64,000 nucleotides of DNA from JAFASC01 sp036265935 (GCA_036265935.1 DATAOB010000081.1:17337-81336); one strand, 5' to 3'; shown: positions 17,312-26,823, counted from the first letter of the stretch. The notes: generated by a model from the letters alone, not told the origin. Numbers and translations: made by a program.

Positions 17312-18481
17312 ATGCCCGCCTCCTCCACTGACACCCTGTCCCGCGCGCTGCCGTTGATCGAGCGGCTCGTCGGCTTCGACACAGAAAGCTCGAAATCGAA
17401 CCTGCCGCTGATCGAGTTCGTCGAGGATTATCTCGGCAAGCTCGATGTGCCCTTCGTGCGGGTGCCGAACCCGGAGGGCAACAAAGCGGCGATCTTTGCC
17501 ACCGTTGGGCCGATGAACGACGGCGGTATTGTTCTCTCTGGACATACGGACGTCGTGCCGGTTGCCGGGCAGTCTTGGTCGAGCGATCCGTTCAGCGTGC
17601 GCCGCGACGGCGCGCGGCTTTATGGCCGCGGTACCTGCGACATGAAAGGCTTTGACGCGACCTGCCTTGCCATGGTGCCGGAATTCTTGCGCGCCGAGTT
17701 AAAGCGGCCGGTGCATCTCCTCTTCTCCTATGATGAAGAGGTCACCTGCGAAGGTCCGCTCGAGACGATCCGCCGTTTTGGCGCCGACCTGCCCATACCG
17801 GGCGCGGTGATCGTCGGTGAGCCGACCAACATGGAAGTGGCCGACACGCACAAGAGCGTTTCGACCTATCACACGCATGTGCGCGGGCATGAGGCGCATT
17901 CGTCGAAACCGTTTCTCGGTGTCTCGGCGGTGCATGTCGGCTGCGATCTCGTGGCCGAGCTCACCAAAATCGGCGAAGATTTCGCCCGTGCCGGCGATCC
18001 CTCAGGCCGCTTCGAGCCGGCTTATTCAACGGTGCATGTCGGCACGATTGCCGGCGGCACCGCGCGCAACATTTTGGCTAAAGACTGCAAGTTTCACTGG
18101 GAATTCCGCGGCCTTCCCGGCGTGCCGTTGCGCGCCGCGCTCGAGCGCTTCGATGCTTATGTCGAGGAAGTGCGCGCGACGCGGCTGAAAGGTTTTCCCG
18201 ACACGTTCATCGAGACAAAGATCGAAGTCGAAGTGCCGGGGCTAGCGGCGGATGCGGGCTCGCCGGCGGAAGCATTGGCGCTCCGGCTGACTCGCTCCAA
18301 CAAGACGATCGCGGTGCCGTTCGCGACCGAGGCGGGGCAGTTCCAAAACGCCGGCATTCCGACGATCGTCTGCGGTCCGGGCAACGTCAACCAGGCGCAT
18401 CAGCCCGACGAATTCATCGAGATCGCCGAGATCGAGAAATGCATCGGCTTTTTGCGCGCGCTGGCGGAGAGCCTGAGCTGA
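17312..18481 (+). CDS. argE: Acetylornithine deacetylase ArgE
   Basis: A 389-residue M20-family amidohydrolase. Metal-binding and catalytic residues are visible: His 78 and Asp 80 in SGHTDVVP, Asp 110 in GRGTCDMKG, the EE pair at 142-143 (SYDEEVTCEGP) and a late His in NQAHQPDEF. It would remove acetyl from N2-acetylornithine in arginine synthesis. ArgE and succinyl-diaminopimelate desuccinylase are close relatives; the CEGP motif and the overall length favour ArgE. Confidence 0.85.
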   Translation: MPASSTDTLSRALPLIERLVGFDTESSKSNLPLIEFVEDYLGKLDVPFVRVPNPEGNKAAIFATVGPMNDGGIVLSGHTDVVPVAGQSWSSDPFSVRRDGARLYGRGTCDMKGFDATCLAMVPEFLRAELKRPVHLLFSYDEEVTCEGPLETIRRFGADLPIPGAVIVGEPTNMEVADTHKSVSTYHTHVRGHEAHSSKPFLGVSAVHVGCDLVAELTKIGEDFARAGDPSGRFEPAYSTVHVGTIAGGTARNILAKDCKFHWEFRGLPGVPLRAALERFDAYVEEVRATRLKGFPDTFIETKIEVEVPGLAADAGSPAEALALRLTRSNKTIAVPFATEAGQFQNAGIPTIVCGPGNVNQAHQPDEFIEIAEIEKCIGFLRALAESLS

Positions 18482-18509
18482 TGTGCTGACGAAGCCTCCT
18501 CGGGCCCGC

Positions 18510-19013
18510 TCAATAATGCACGAACTGACTCTCCGGGACGAACTGTTGGACTAGATCGAAATCACTCCTGTCGGCGGTCAGGACCGGCAGGCCCGTTTTG
18601 GCGGCGCTTAATAAAATCAGCGCGTCGTTGAAGCACTCCTTGCGTTGATCCCGATGGTAGCCTTGTAGGCGCGCAAGGGTGCCGGCGACCAAGCCCGCAT
18701 CGGCCCAGGCTTGGGAGTCGGGATGCAAGATGCGGGTCTGCGGGATGCTATCAAATAGCCCCACATAATGATTGCGCGTCGCGCGCCAGTTCGGATGAGC
18801 GGGATCGGCATTGCCGATGCCGGTGGCGAGTTCGCCAAGGCAGACGGTGCAATGAAACAAAAGCGCACGATCTAGGAGCGTTTCCACCGCGAGCGGGAGC
18901 GTTCCTGCGGCGTCGCGAATGTAGACGTTCGTATCTAGGACAAAGGCTACTGACGCAGTCCCGAGCAGATCTGCCGCGGCGACGAGATCATCCAAACGTC
19001 GCGGCGCAAGCAT
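18510..19013 (-). CDS. PIN-domain ribonuclease, VapC-like toxin
   Basis: About 167 residues with a PIN fold. The acidic residues expected to hold Mg2+ are Asp in VLDTNVYI, Glu in LGELATG, Asp in FNDALILLSA and Asp in LTADRSDFD. PIN proteins of this type cleave RNA, often as toxins. I chose ATG 19013; a TTG at 19019 is also possible. A 47-codon basic ORF overlaps its 5' end on the same strand, in the place where an antitoxin would be expected, but no known antitoxin fold is recognisable. Confidence 0.75.
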   Translation of the reverse strand: MLAPRRLDDLVAAADLLGTASVAFVLDTNVYIRDAAGTLPLAVETLLDRALLFHCTVCLGELATGIGNADPAHPNWRATRNHYVGLFDSIPQTRILHPDSQAWADAGLVAGTLARLQGYHRDQRKECFNDALILLSAAKTGLPVLTADRSDFDLVQQFVPESQFVHY

Positions 19014-19131
19014 GCGCAACCGCCGCTCGAGTCAGCGCTCGAGTGCGGCGCGGCCGGTCTGTGGACTTCTTGGTGGCTGACGACTTAGGCGGTTTCGATC
19101 TCTTCTTGGACGAAGACTTCAACGACGTCAT
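18988..19131 (-). CDS. Possible small basic protein overlapping the PIN gene
   Basis: A 47-codon frame beginning MTSLKSSSKKRSKPPKSS, rich in Lys, Ser, Arg and Thr, ending inside the first codons of the PIN gene (26-base overlap). It starts right after an AT-rich stretch with a -35-like TTGACT. Position and overlap resemble antitoxin-toxin pairs, but the composition is that of an unstructured tail, not an AbrB, RHH or Phd antitoxin. It could be a non-coding leader. Confidence 0.3.
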   Translation of the reverse strand: MTSLKSSSKKRSKPPKSSATKKSTDRPRRTRALTRAAVAHACAATFG

Positions 19132-19231
19132 GCTCGGCTCAAGTCAAAATAATGTGTACATTTAACCTATTCTGTCACACAGCGGCCGTTCCGGCAAGCA
19201 TTCGCTGAGCTTTACGCATCGGGAATATCGC

Positions 19232-20152
19232 TCACTTCGCCACCAGCACGCGGCGGCATTCGGCGGGAAGCGCCGCCATCGTCGGACCCCGCCTCGGCTT
19301 TGCATTCGCGTCGCGCTTCGGATGCAGCACGGAAGGCCGAAACCAATAAGCCAGCGAACCTTTGTCGCAACCTTCGCCGCCGGGCACCGGCGCCTGATCT
19401 TGGCAAGCATTGTCGCCGCTGGGGCATCGCATACGCACGTGGAAATGATAATTGTGTCCGTACATCGGCCGCACTTTTTCCAGCCACGTGCGATCGCCTT
19501 TCGCCTCGCGGCAGATCGCCTTTTTGATTGCGGCATTGACGAAAATGCGCTGCACGGCGGGGTCCTGCGCGGCGGCTTTGATCGCTTCTATGTGCTTTGG
19601 CGTCCAATCCTTGTTCACGTCCAGTCCGTCATCGCGCACCACGTTCGTCGCCGACATTTCCTCGCGCTCCTCGCGCGAGAGTTTGCGGTTCGGCATCGGC
19701 GTCAGCCAAATGTCGGCGTCGAGGCCGACCTGATGCGAGGCATGCCCGGTCAGCATCGGCCCGCCGCGGGGCTGCGATATGTCGCCGACGAGAATGCCCG
19801 GCCAGCCGTTCACTTTCGGAATTTTCTTGGCGAACCGCTCGAGGAAGTCGATCAGCGCCGGGTGGCCCCAGTTGCGATTGCGCGAGAGGCGCATCACCTG
19901 CCAGGCCTCGCCGTCGACAGGCAGCACCTTGGCGCCGGCGAGGCAGCCATGCGCATAAAAGCCGATCGCACGTGCCTCCAGGCTCGCCGGCGCGGTTTTG
20001 CGGCCGAACAGCTCCTTCGCCGGAATGGCCGGATCCTCGGGATGGGCGAGCGGCGGCAACGGTTTTGGGTCGAGCGTGCCCTTGTCCTGCGCCAGCAGAG
20101 GCGCGGAAAGCGCGACGAGCAGAGCGATGAAGCTAAGGGCAAGGGCGCGCAT
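19232..20152 (-). CDS. mepA: Penicillin-insensitive murein endopeptidase MepA
   Basis: A 306-residue M74-family metallopeptidase that cuts D-Ala-mDAP crosslinks in peptidoglycan. The signal peptide is ALSFIALLVALSAPLLAQ. Zn ligands lie in TGHASHQVGLDADIWL and GHNYHFHVRMRCP. A Cys-rich C-terminal segment (CPSGDNACQD...EGCDKG) is typical of the family. ATG 20152 is chosen because the signal peptide starts there; the ORF opens upstream without family resemblance. It lies head to head with the L,D-transpeptidase gene, another wall enzyme. Confidence 0.93.
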   Translation of the reverse strand: MRALALSFIALLVALSAPLLAQDKGTLDPKPLPPLAHPEDPAIPAKELFGRKTAPASLEARAIGFYAHGCLAGAKVLPVDGEAWQVMRLSRNRNWGHPALIDFLERFAKKIPKVNGWPGILVGDISQPRGGPMLTGHASHQVGLDADIWLTPMPNRKLSREEREEMSATNVVRDDGLDVNKDWTPKHIEAIKAAAQDPAVQRIFVNAAIKKAICREAKGDRTWLEKVRPMYGHNYHFHVRMRCPSGDNACQDQAPVPGGEGCDKGSLAYWFRPSVLHPKRDANAKPRRGPTMAALPAECRRVLVAK

Positions 20153-20306
20153 GGGGTCCCGATAGGCGGCAGAAGGCCAATGACAAGTAGCACGGACAGG
20201 CCGCCGCGATTCGTCTTTCCTGTCAACCTTTACGCCGGTTGCACCGTTGCGCTCCCGCAGGGAAGTTGAAATGCTTGCCGCGGTTGCCAGAGTTCGGGAG
20301 TTCACG

Positions 20307-20858
20307 ATGCGTATCATTCGTCAGGCGGCTTTGGCCGTGGGAGCGCTCGTCGCGTTCGGCGCCACCGCAAATGCCAGCGTGCAAATTCATATCGATTTGT
20401 CGAGCCAGCGGATGCACGTCACGTCATTTTCGGGCAGCTATACTTGGCCGGTCTCCACCGCCCGCTCCGGCTACGCGACGCCGCGCGGCAGCTACGCTCC
20501 GACAAGCCTGCAGCGCATGCATTATTCGCGCAAATACCATAATTCGCCGATGCCGCACTCGATCTTTTTCCGCGGCGGCTATGCCATCCACGGCTCGTAT
20601 GCGACGGGTGCGCTCGGCCGCCCCGCCTCGCATGGCTGCGTGCGGCTTGCGCCCGGCAATGCCGCGAAACTTTTCTCGATGGTGCAGGCTGAGGGCGCGC
20701 GCATCTCGATTTCCGGCTCGCCGCCGCATGGACGCACGATGCTGGCGCGGACGAGCCGGAGTCCGGCTCGCCGCGCCCTGCAGAGCGGAATGGGGTACGC
20801 ACCCTATTACTACGCGCCGACCGCGCAGCAATGGCAGTACCAGGGCTGGTACCGGTAG
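20307..20858 (+). CDS. L,D-transpeptidase (YkuD domain)
   Basis: A 183-residue exported protein. After a signal peptide (QAALAVGALVAFGATANA) the YkuD domain follows, with the catalytic motif HGSYATGALGRPASHGCVRL holding the active-site Cys. Enzymes of this family form 3-3 peptide crosslinks or attach proteins to peptidoglycan. The last ~45 residues are Tyr, Gln and Arg rich. I chose ATG 20307, directly before the signal peptide. Confidence 0.9.
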   Translation: MRIIRQAALAVGALVAFGATANASVQIHIDLSSQRMHVTSFSGSYTWPVSTARSGYATPRGSYAPTSLQRMHYSRKYHNSPMPHSIFFRGGYAIHGSYATGALGRPASHGCVRLAPGNAAKLFSMVQAEGARISISGSPPHGRTMLARTSRSPARRALQSGMGYAPYYYAPTAQQWQYQGWYR

Positions 20859-20955
20859 TTTCCGCTCTCGTCCGCATCTGGACAGGCGGGCGGCTTTAAG
20901 CGAGTAATCCTCCCGACCGCGCCGGGATCACAACGGCAGCATCGGGAGGAGATTC

Positions 20956-22101
20956 ATGACGATTACGCGTAGAGGTTTTTCACTCGCCCTTGGTGCCGGC
21001 GTTGCCATGCCGGCGGTGCTGCGCAGCGCGCTCGGCCAAAGCAACACGCTGAAACTCGGCATGGTTCTCCCGGTCACCGGGCCTGGTGCCGATTCCGGCA
21101 AGTATGCCCTCACCGGGGCCAAAATTGCCCTCGACCGCGTCAATAAGGCTGGCGGCGTCTTGTCACGCCAGGTCGAGCTCGTCACCGAGGACGATCAGAC
21201 GACCAATCCCGGCGCGGTGCTCGCATTTTCCAAGCTTGCGGCGCAACCCGACATCGTCGCTTTTCTCGGCTCGATCCGCTCGACCCAGAACCATGCCATG
21301 GCCCCCGACATTTTGAAGACCGCCAAGCCCGTCTGCTTCGGCGGCACCGATCCGCAGTTGACGAAGCTCGGCAATCCCTGGCTCTTCCGCTTCCGGCCGA
21401 ACGACTCCTATTCAGGCCGCGTGATCGCCGCCTACGGCGCCGAGACGCTCGCCAAGAAGAATTGGGCGATCGTGCATTCGACCGACGCGTTCGGCACGAG
21501 CGGCGGCAAGGCGCTGACGGAATCGCTCGGCAAGTTCGGCGCAAAGGTCGCGCTCGACCAGGGCTATCCCAACCAGTCGCAGGATTTCACCGCCGTCGTG
21601 TTGGCGATCAAGCAATCGGGCGCCGACGTCATCGGCTCGTATTTCACCTTCGATAACGATCTCGCCATTTTCGCGCGGCAGCTGCGCCAGCTCGGCGTCA
21701 CTATTCCCTGGGTCGGCTCGCCGTCGATCACCGTCGCCAATGCGCTTAAACTCGGCGGCGCCGCGCTTTACGGCACCTACGGCGTTGCCGACTACGCCGA
21801 GGAATCGAGCCCGGAGGCGAAGGAATTCGCCGCGCTATATCGTAAGGTCGCCAAGACCGAGCCCGACAATTACGGCTCCTGGACCTATGATGCGATCGGC
21901 GTGCTCAGCGCCGCGATCAACAAAGCCGGCTCGACCGATCCGAACAAAATTCGCGACGCGATCCTCGCCACGAAAGGCTACAAGGGCGCCGAGGGCGAAT
22001 ACAATTTCGACCAGTACGGCGACGGGCTGCACGGCTACAACATCTTACGCAACGAGAAGGGCAAGATGGTCTTCGACAAGCACATCGAATTCAACGATTG
22101 A
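20956..22101 (+). CDS. Liv-type ABC transporter substrate-binding protein
   Basis: A 381-residue periplasmic binding protein of the branched-chain amino acid (HAAT) family. The N-terminus (TRRGFSLALGAGVAMPAVL) looks like a Tat-type signal. The mature protein opens LKLGMVLPVTGPGADSG and has the two-lobe pattern of the family. A GGGAGGAG ribosome site precedes ATG 20956. It starts a five-gene operon with permeases, ATPases and an Ldh-family dehydrogenase, so the ligand may be a hydroxy acid or its precursor rather than an amino acid. Confidence 0.9.
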   Translation: MTITRRGFSLALGAGVAMPAVLRSALGQSNTLKLGMVLPVTGPGADSGKYALTGAKIALDRVNKAGGVLSRQVELVTEDDQTTNPGAVLAFSKLAAQPDIVAFLGSIRSTQNHAMAPDILKTAKPVCFGGTDPQLTKLGNPWLFRFRPNDSYSGRVIAAYGAETLAKKNWAIVHSTDAFGTSGGKALTESLGKFGAKVALDQGYPNQSQDFTAVVLAIKQSGADVIGSYFTFDNDLAIFARQLRQLGVTIPWVGSPSITVANALKLGGAALYGTYGVADYAEESSPEAKEFAALYRKVAKTEPDNYGSWTYDAIGVLSAAINKAGSTDPNKIRDAILATKGYKGAEGEYNFDQYGDGLHGYNILRNEKGKMVFDKHIEFND

Positions 22102-22184
22102 GATAAGCCCGCGAAAGGCGGAGGTCTCGCCATGATCCGCGGTTCGCATTGCGCTTCGTTCCATGCGTCTGGGGATGTGGAAGC

Positions 22185-23060
22185 ATGAGCTTCATCCTGC
22201 AGCTCCTGTTCACCGGCATCGGCATCGGCGCGGTCTACGCGCTGGTGGCGCTCGGCTTCGTTCTGATCTTCCGCGCCACCAACGTCGTCAACTTCGCGCA
22301 GGGCGAATTCTCGATGGTCGCGGCGTTCCTCATGGTCGTCTGCGCCGTCGATCTCGAATTGCCGTACTGGCTGTCGTTCCTGATCGCGCTCGGCGGCATG
22401 GCGTTCGTCGGCGCGATCTTCAATCTCGGCGTCTATTATCCGCTGCGCCACCGCACTTTTCTGCCGGTGATCATCTCGACCATCGGCGCCTCGATCTTTC
22501 TCGCCAACACGACGCTCGCGATCTACGGACCGCAGCCGCAGGTTCTGCCGGGTTGGTTCGAGACGCCCGGCTTTCAGGTCGGGCCCGTCTATCTCGATAG
22601 CCAGTATCTGCTCATCATCGCGGTGACGGTCGTTCTCGTCGGCTTCCAATACTGGTTTTTCGAGCACACGCTCATCGGCAAGAAATTGCAGGCGACCTCG
22701 CAGGATAAGGAGATGGCCTCCCTTCTCGGCATTCCCGTGGCGCGGATGATCATGATCACCTTCATTTACAGCGCGCTGATCGGCGGCATTGCCGGCATCC
22801 TTGTTGCGCCGATCCTGTTCGTTTCGATCCAGATGGGCTCATCGATCGCGCTAAAGGCGTTTGCGGCGACGATCATCGGCGGCTTCGGCGATGTCGCCGG
22901 GGCCATCATCGGCGGCCTTGCGCTCGGCATTATCGAGACATTCGGCGCCGCCTACATCTCGGTGCCTTACAAGGACGGCTTTGCGTTCTTCGTCCTCATC
23001 CTGTTTCTGATCTTCCGGCCGCAAGGCATTTTCGGCGAGCGCGTCGCGGAGAAGGCATGA
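22185..23060 (+). CDS. Liv-type ABC transporter permease (LivH-like)
   Basis: A 291-residue inner-membrane protein with the LivH features ALGFVLIFRATNVVNFAQGEF and a C-terminal GGFGDVAGAIIGGLALGI. I chose ATG 22185, which gives the standard N-terminus (FILQLLFTGIGIGAVYALVA); an in-frame start 12 codons upstream is less typical. Its stop overlaps the start of the fused permease-ATPase. Confidence 0.92.
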   Translation: MSFILQLLFTGIGIGAVYALVALGFVLIFRATNVVNFAQGEFSMVAAFLMVVCAVDLELPYWLSFLIALGGMAFVGAIFNLGVYYPLRHRTFLPVIISTIGASIFLANTTLAIYGPQPQVLPGWFETPGFQVGPVYLDSQYLLIIAVTVVLVGFQYWFFEHTLIGKKLQATSQDKEMASLLGIPVARMIMITFIYSALIGGIAGILVAPILFVSIQMGSSIALKAFAATIIGGFGDVAGAIIGGLALGIIETFGAAYISVPYKDGFAFFVLILFLIFRPQGIFGERVAEKA

Positions 23061-24835
23061 GCGTCGAGGCTCCCGCACGGGCTGCGCGCCGGCCTTTTCA
23101 TCTCTTGATCGCCCCGGCGCATATCGGTTATTTCGTCCTCTCCGCGCTCGTCGTGCTGCTCATCTCGCGCGCCACGCTCGACGGCTATATCCTCAACATC
23201 CTCATGCAGGCCGCGACCTACTCGGTCGCTGTGTTCGGCCTATCGGTCGTGCTCGGCCTCTGCGGGCAGATCAATCTTGCGCAGGCGGCCTTCTTCGGCA
23301 TCGGCGCTTACGCCGTCGGACTGGGTACCGTCGATTACGGCCTCTCCTACTGGATTTGCCTCGGCATCGGCACCATTGCCGCACTGCTTGCCGGCGCCTT
23401 TCTCGGCATGACGACATTACGTCTCGGCGGCCATTATCTCGCGATGGTGACGATCTCGTTCCAGCAGATCGTCACGCTCGTCATGATCAACGCGGTTGGG
23501 CTGACGCATGGGCCGGACGGCGTGCCGAGCATCGGGCGCCCGGCGCTTTTCCAGACGTCGCAATCCTATCTCGCGTTCGCCGTCGCAGCGCTCGCAATCA
23601 TCGGCTATTTGGTCTGGCATTTGCAGGATACGCGGCTCGGTCGCGCTATGCGAGCGGTACGCGACAACGAACTCGCAGCGAGCGTTGCCGGTATCAACGT
23701 CTATCGCACCAAGGTCGCCGCATTCGCGATCTCCGCGCTGCTCGGCGGCTTGGGCGGCGGTCTGTTTGCCGGCGGCTTCACCTATGTCAGTCCCGACCAA
23801 TTCTCTTTCGCCGAGTCGATCGTGTTTCTGACGATGGCGCTGCTCGGCGGCGTCGCCTCACCGATCGGCTCGGTGATCGGTACCGGACTGCTGATTTTGA
23901 TTCCGGAATGGCTGCGATTCCTGAAAAGCATCCCCGGCCTCTATCTCGCGATTTACGGCGTCGCCGTCATCCTGATCATCCTTTTCATGCCGGACGGCAT
24001 TTGGGGATTCATCGCCAATTTCCTGCGCCGGTTTGTCAAACCGGTGAAGGTTGCCACCGTTCCGCCGCTCGTGCTCGCGCCGGATCGCACTGGCACCGAC
24101 ATGGTGCTCGACGTCAAAGGTCTGTCGAAACATTTCGGCGGGCTCAAAGCCGTCGATAATGTCGATTTCGCTGTCCGCCGCGGCGGCATCCACGCGCTGA
24201 TTGGGCCGAACGGCAGCGGCAAGACGACGACGCTAAACGTGATTTCAGGCCTTTATCGCGCCACCGCCGGCCGCGTGGTGCTCGGCGAATCCGATATTAC
24301 CGATCTGTCGCCGCATCGGCGTACATGGGCGGGACTCGGGCGCACATTCCAGAACATCCGCCTGTTCCGCTCGATGACGGCGCTGGAAAATGTGGTGATC
24401 GGTGCCGAACGCCGCGGCAATTCGCTTATTCCCGCGACCGGCGGATATGCGGCGCTCGAAGAGCGCGCCCTTGCCGCGCTTGAATTCGTCGGCCTCGGCC
24501 CCCGTGCCAATGAGCCGATCACGCGCTTCAGCTACGGTCATCAGCGCTTGATCGAGATCGCCCGCGCGCTCGCCGCCAATCCGACATTGCTTCTGCTCGA
24601 TGAGCCGGCCGCGGGTCTAAATTCAACGGAGAAGCGCGCGCTGCACGATCTTCTGGAGCGCATCGCCGCGCAGGGCCTTACCATCCTGCTCATCGATCAC
24701 GACATGACGCTCGTCAGCGGCGCGGCGCAGCACATCACGGTGTTGAACTTCGGCAAACGCATCGCCGACGGCGAGTCGCTCGGCGTGCTGCGCCATCCCG
24801 ATGTGATCGCGGCTTATCTCGGAACCGAGACATGA
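23057..24835 (+). CDS. Fused Liv-type permease and ATPase (LivM-LivG)
   Basis: A 592-residue fusion. Residues ~1-330 are a LivM-like permease (LCGQINLAQAAFFGIGAYA; FAGGFTYVSPDQFSF). Residues ~345-592 are a LivG-like ATPase with Walker A GPNGSGKTT, the LivG-specific GRTFQNIRLF, a degenerate signature FSYGHQR and Walker B LLLLDEPAAGLN. Such fusions occur in proteobacteria but are less common than separate genes. ATG 23057 overlaps the permease stop (ATGA). Confidence 0.93.
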   Translation: MSVEAPARAARRPFHLLIAPAHIGYFVLSALVVLLISRATLDGYILNILMQAATYSVAVFGLSVVLGLCGQINLAQAAFFGIGAYAVGLGTVDYGLSYWICLGIGTIAALLAGAFLGMTTLRLGGHYLAMVTISFQQIVTLVMINAVGLTHGPDGVPSIGRPALFQTSQSYLAFAVAALAIIGYLVWHLQDTRLGRAMRAVRDNELAASVAGINVYRTKVAAFAISALLGGLGGGLFAGGFTYVSPDQFSFAESIVFLTMALLGGVASPIGSVIGTGLLILIPEWLRFLKSIPGLYLAIYGVAVILIILFMPDGIWGFIANFLRRFVKPVKVATVPPLVLAPDRTGTDMVLDVKGLSKHFGGLKAVDNVDFAVRRGGIHALIGPNGSGKTTTLNVISGLYRATAGRVVLGESDITDLSPHRRTWAGLGRTFQNIRLFRSMTALENVVIGAERRGNSLIPATGGYAALEERALAALEFVGLGPRANEPITRFSYGHQRLIEIARALAANPTLLLLDEPAAGLNSTEKRALHDLLERIAAQGLTILLIDHDMTLVSGAAQHITVLNFGKRIADGESLGVLRHPDVIAAYLGTET

Positions 24836-25566
24836 GCCTCTTGTCGATCAAGGACATCGTCGTGCGCTACGGCGAGATCGAAGCCGTGCATGGCGTCGCG
24901 TTCGACGTCGACGAAGGCCAGGTCGTGACATTGCTCGGCTCGAACGGCGCCGGCAAATCGACGACGCTGCGCGCCATTTCCGGCCTGATCGCGCCGGCTG
25001 CCGGCGATATCGTCTTCGAGGGCAAGTCGATCGCCGGAAAAGGTCCGGAAGACATCGTTCGCCTCGGCATCTCGCATGTGCCGGAGGGCCGCCGCGTTTT
25101 CCCAGGCCTATCGGTGCGCGAAAACATCATGCTTGGGGCATCGAACCGAAGCGGCGGCGCCGGAATTCTCGGCCGCGAAGCCGATGAAATGTTCGAGCTC
25201 TTTCCCGACATACGTCCGTTTCGCGATGCGCTTGGCTGGACGTTGTCCGGTGGCCAGCAGCAGATGGTTGCGGTCGCGCGCGGTCTCATGGCGAAACCGC
25301 GGCTTCTGTTGCTCGACGAGCCGTCGCTTGGGCTCGCGCCGGTGATCGTGCAGGCGGTGTTCCGCATCATTTCCGAAATCCGCCGCCGCGGCACGACGGT
25401 TCTGCTCGTCGAGCAGAATGCGCGCATGGGATTGTCGGTCGCCGATTACGGTTACGTGCTCGAGAGCGGTCGCCTCGCGCTCGGCGGCAAGCCCGACGAG
25501 CTCTGGGGCAACGAGGCGATCCGCGCCGCCTATCTCGGCGGCGGTCAGGCAGCAGCGAGAGTTTGA
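24832..25566 (+). CDS. Liv-type ABC transporter ATPase (LivF-like)
   Basis: A 244-residue ATPase: Walker A GSNGAGKST, LivF-typical HVPEGRRVFPGLSVREN, signature LSGGQQQMVAVARGL and Walker B LLLLDEPSLGLAP. It pairs with the fused LivM-LivG as the second nucleotide-binding subunit. It overlaps the upstream gene (ATGA) and the downstream dehydrogenase (TGATG), so all are translated from one message. Confidence 0.93.
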   Translation: MSLLSIKDIVVRYGEIEAVHGVAFDVDEGQVVTLLGSNGAGKSTTLRAISGLIAPAAGDIVFEGKSIAGKGPEDIVRLGISHVPEGRRVFPGLSVRENIMLGASNRSGGAGILGREADEMFELFPDIRPFRDALGWTLSGGQQQMVAVARGLMAKPRLLLLDEPSLGLAPVIVQAVFRIISEIRRRGTTVLLVEQNARMGLSVADYGYVLESGRLALGGKPDELWGNEAIRAAYLGGGQAAARV

Positions 25567-26669
25567 TGGTCACGATAAAGGTCGAAGCGCTCACCGCGCT
25601 CGCTGCGGATATTTTTGCCGGCGTCGGCTCGTCGAAAGAAGAAGCGCAACAGGTTGCGCGCTCGCTCGTCGGCGCCAATCTCGCCGGACACGATAGCCAC
25701 GGCGTCATCCGCGTGCCGCGCTACGTCGCCTGGGTCGAGAGCGGCGATATCGTGCCAAACCAGACCGTGCAGCACCTTCTCGACGCCCCCTCCTTTGCCG
25801 TGCTCGACGGGCGCTACGGTTTCGGCCAGAGCGTCGCGCCGCAAGCGGTGGCGATCGGCATGGAAAAAGCGAAAGCCGAAGGTTTGTCCGCTGTCGCGCT
25901 GAAAAACGCGGGGCATGTCGGCCGCGTCGGCGAATGGGCGGAAATGGCGGCTGCCGAAGAGCTCGTCTCGGTGCATTTCGTCAACGCATCAGGCTCGGTG
26001 CTCGTCGCGCCGTTTGGCGGCGTCGAGCGGCGCATGTCGACGGCACCATTTTGCGTCGGCATTCCGCGCGAGGGCGAGGAGCCGATCGTGCTCGATTTCG
26101 CAACGTCGCTCGTTGCCGAAGGCAAGGTCATGGTCGCGAGCCAGGGGGGCAAGAAATTGCCGGACGGCGCGCTGATCGGCCCCGACGGTAAGCTTTCGAC
26201 CGACCCGGCGCTGCTTTATGGTCCGCACACGCCGGAAGGTCCGCGCGACCATTCGAAAGGCGAAGGTGCGATTCGTGCGTTCGGCGAACATAAGGGTTCC
26301 GGCCTCGCTTTGATTTGCGAATTGATCGGCGGCGCGCTGACCGGAACCGGGGCGACGCAGCCGGAGCGGGGCCGTTTCGCCAATGGCATGTTCTCGATCT
26401 ATATCGATCCGATACGTTTCGATCCCGCGCATTTCTTCGACGGCGAAGTTAAGCGTTATCTCGGCTACATCAAGGGCACGAAACCTGCGCGGGGCGAGAC
26501 GGAAGTGCTGGTGCCGGGCGAGCCCGAGCGGCGCGTCAAAGCCGAGCGGATGAAGAACGGCGTACCGCTCACCGACGACACCTGGGCGTCGATTTCCGCG
26601 GCGGCGCGGCATGTCGGACTAAGCGATGCGCGAATTGCCGAGGCTGGTGCTTTGCAGGCGAAACCTTGA
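25566..26669 (+). CDS. Ldh-family NAD(P)-dependent oxidoreductase
   Basis: A 367-residue member of the malate/L-lactate/L-sulfolactate/ureidoglycolate dehydrogenase family (PF02615). Family marks are GHDSHGVIRVPRYV near residue 40, KNAGHVGRVGEW, the substrate-loop AFGEHKGSGLAL and an N-(A)-SGSVLVAPFGG block. It reduces 2-oxo acids or oxidises 2-hydroxy acids with NAD(P). The start is ATG 25566, in a one-base overlap with the livF-like stop. Coupling to a Liv-type importer suggests the imported compound is its substrate or a precursor. Confidence 0.88.
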   Translation: MVTIKVEALTALAADIFAGVGSSKEEAQQVARSLVGANLAGHDSHGVIRVPRYVAWVESGDIVPNQTVQHLLDAPSFAVLDGRYGFGQSVAPQAVAIGMEKAKAEGLSAVALKNAGHVGRVGEWAEMAAAEELVSVHFVNASGSVLVAPFGGVERRMSTAPFCVGIPREGEEPIVLDFATSLVAEGKVMVASQGGKKLPDGALIGPDGKLSTDPALLYGPHTPEGPRDHSKGEGAIRAFGEHKGSGLALICELIGGALTGTGATQPERGRFANGMFSIYIDPIRFDPAHFFDGEVKRYLGYIKGTKPARGETEVLVPGEPERRVKAERMKNGVPLTDDTWASISAAARHVGLSDARIAEAGALQAKP

Positions 26670-26823
26670 GCGCTAAGCGCGGCAAATAAAGTAAACGCCG
26701 CATGCTCCATGCGCGTTGCAAACAAACGGCCGATTTCAAGCGAAACCTGAGCAGCCGCGGACGCTGGAACGATATCGACTAGCTTGCGTTTGCCACCCGC
26801 GAGTCACCAAGGGAGACACCGAG

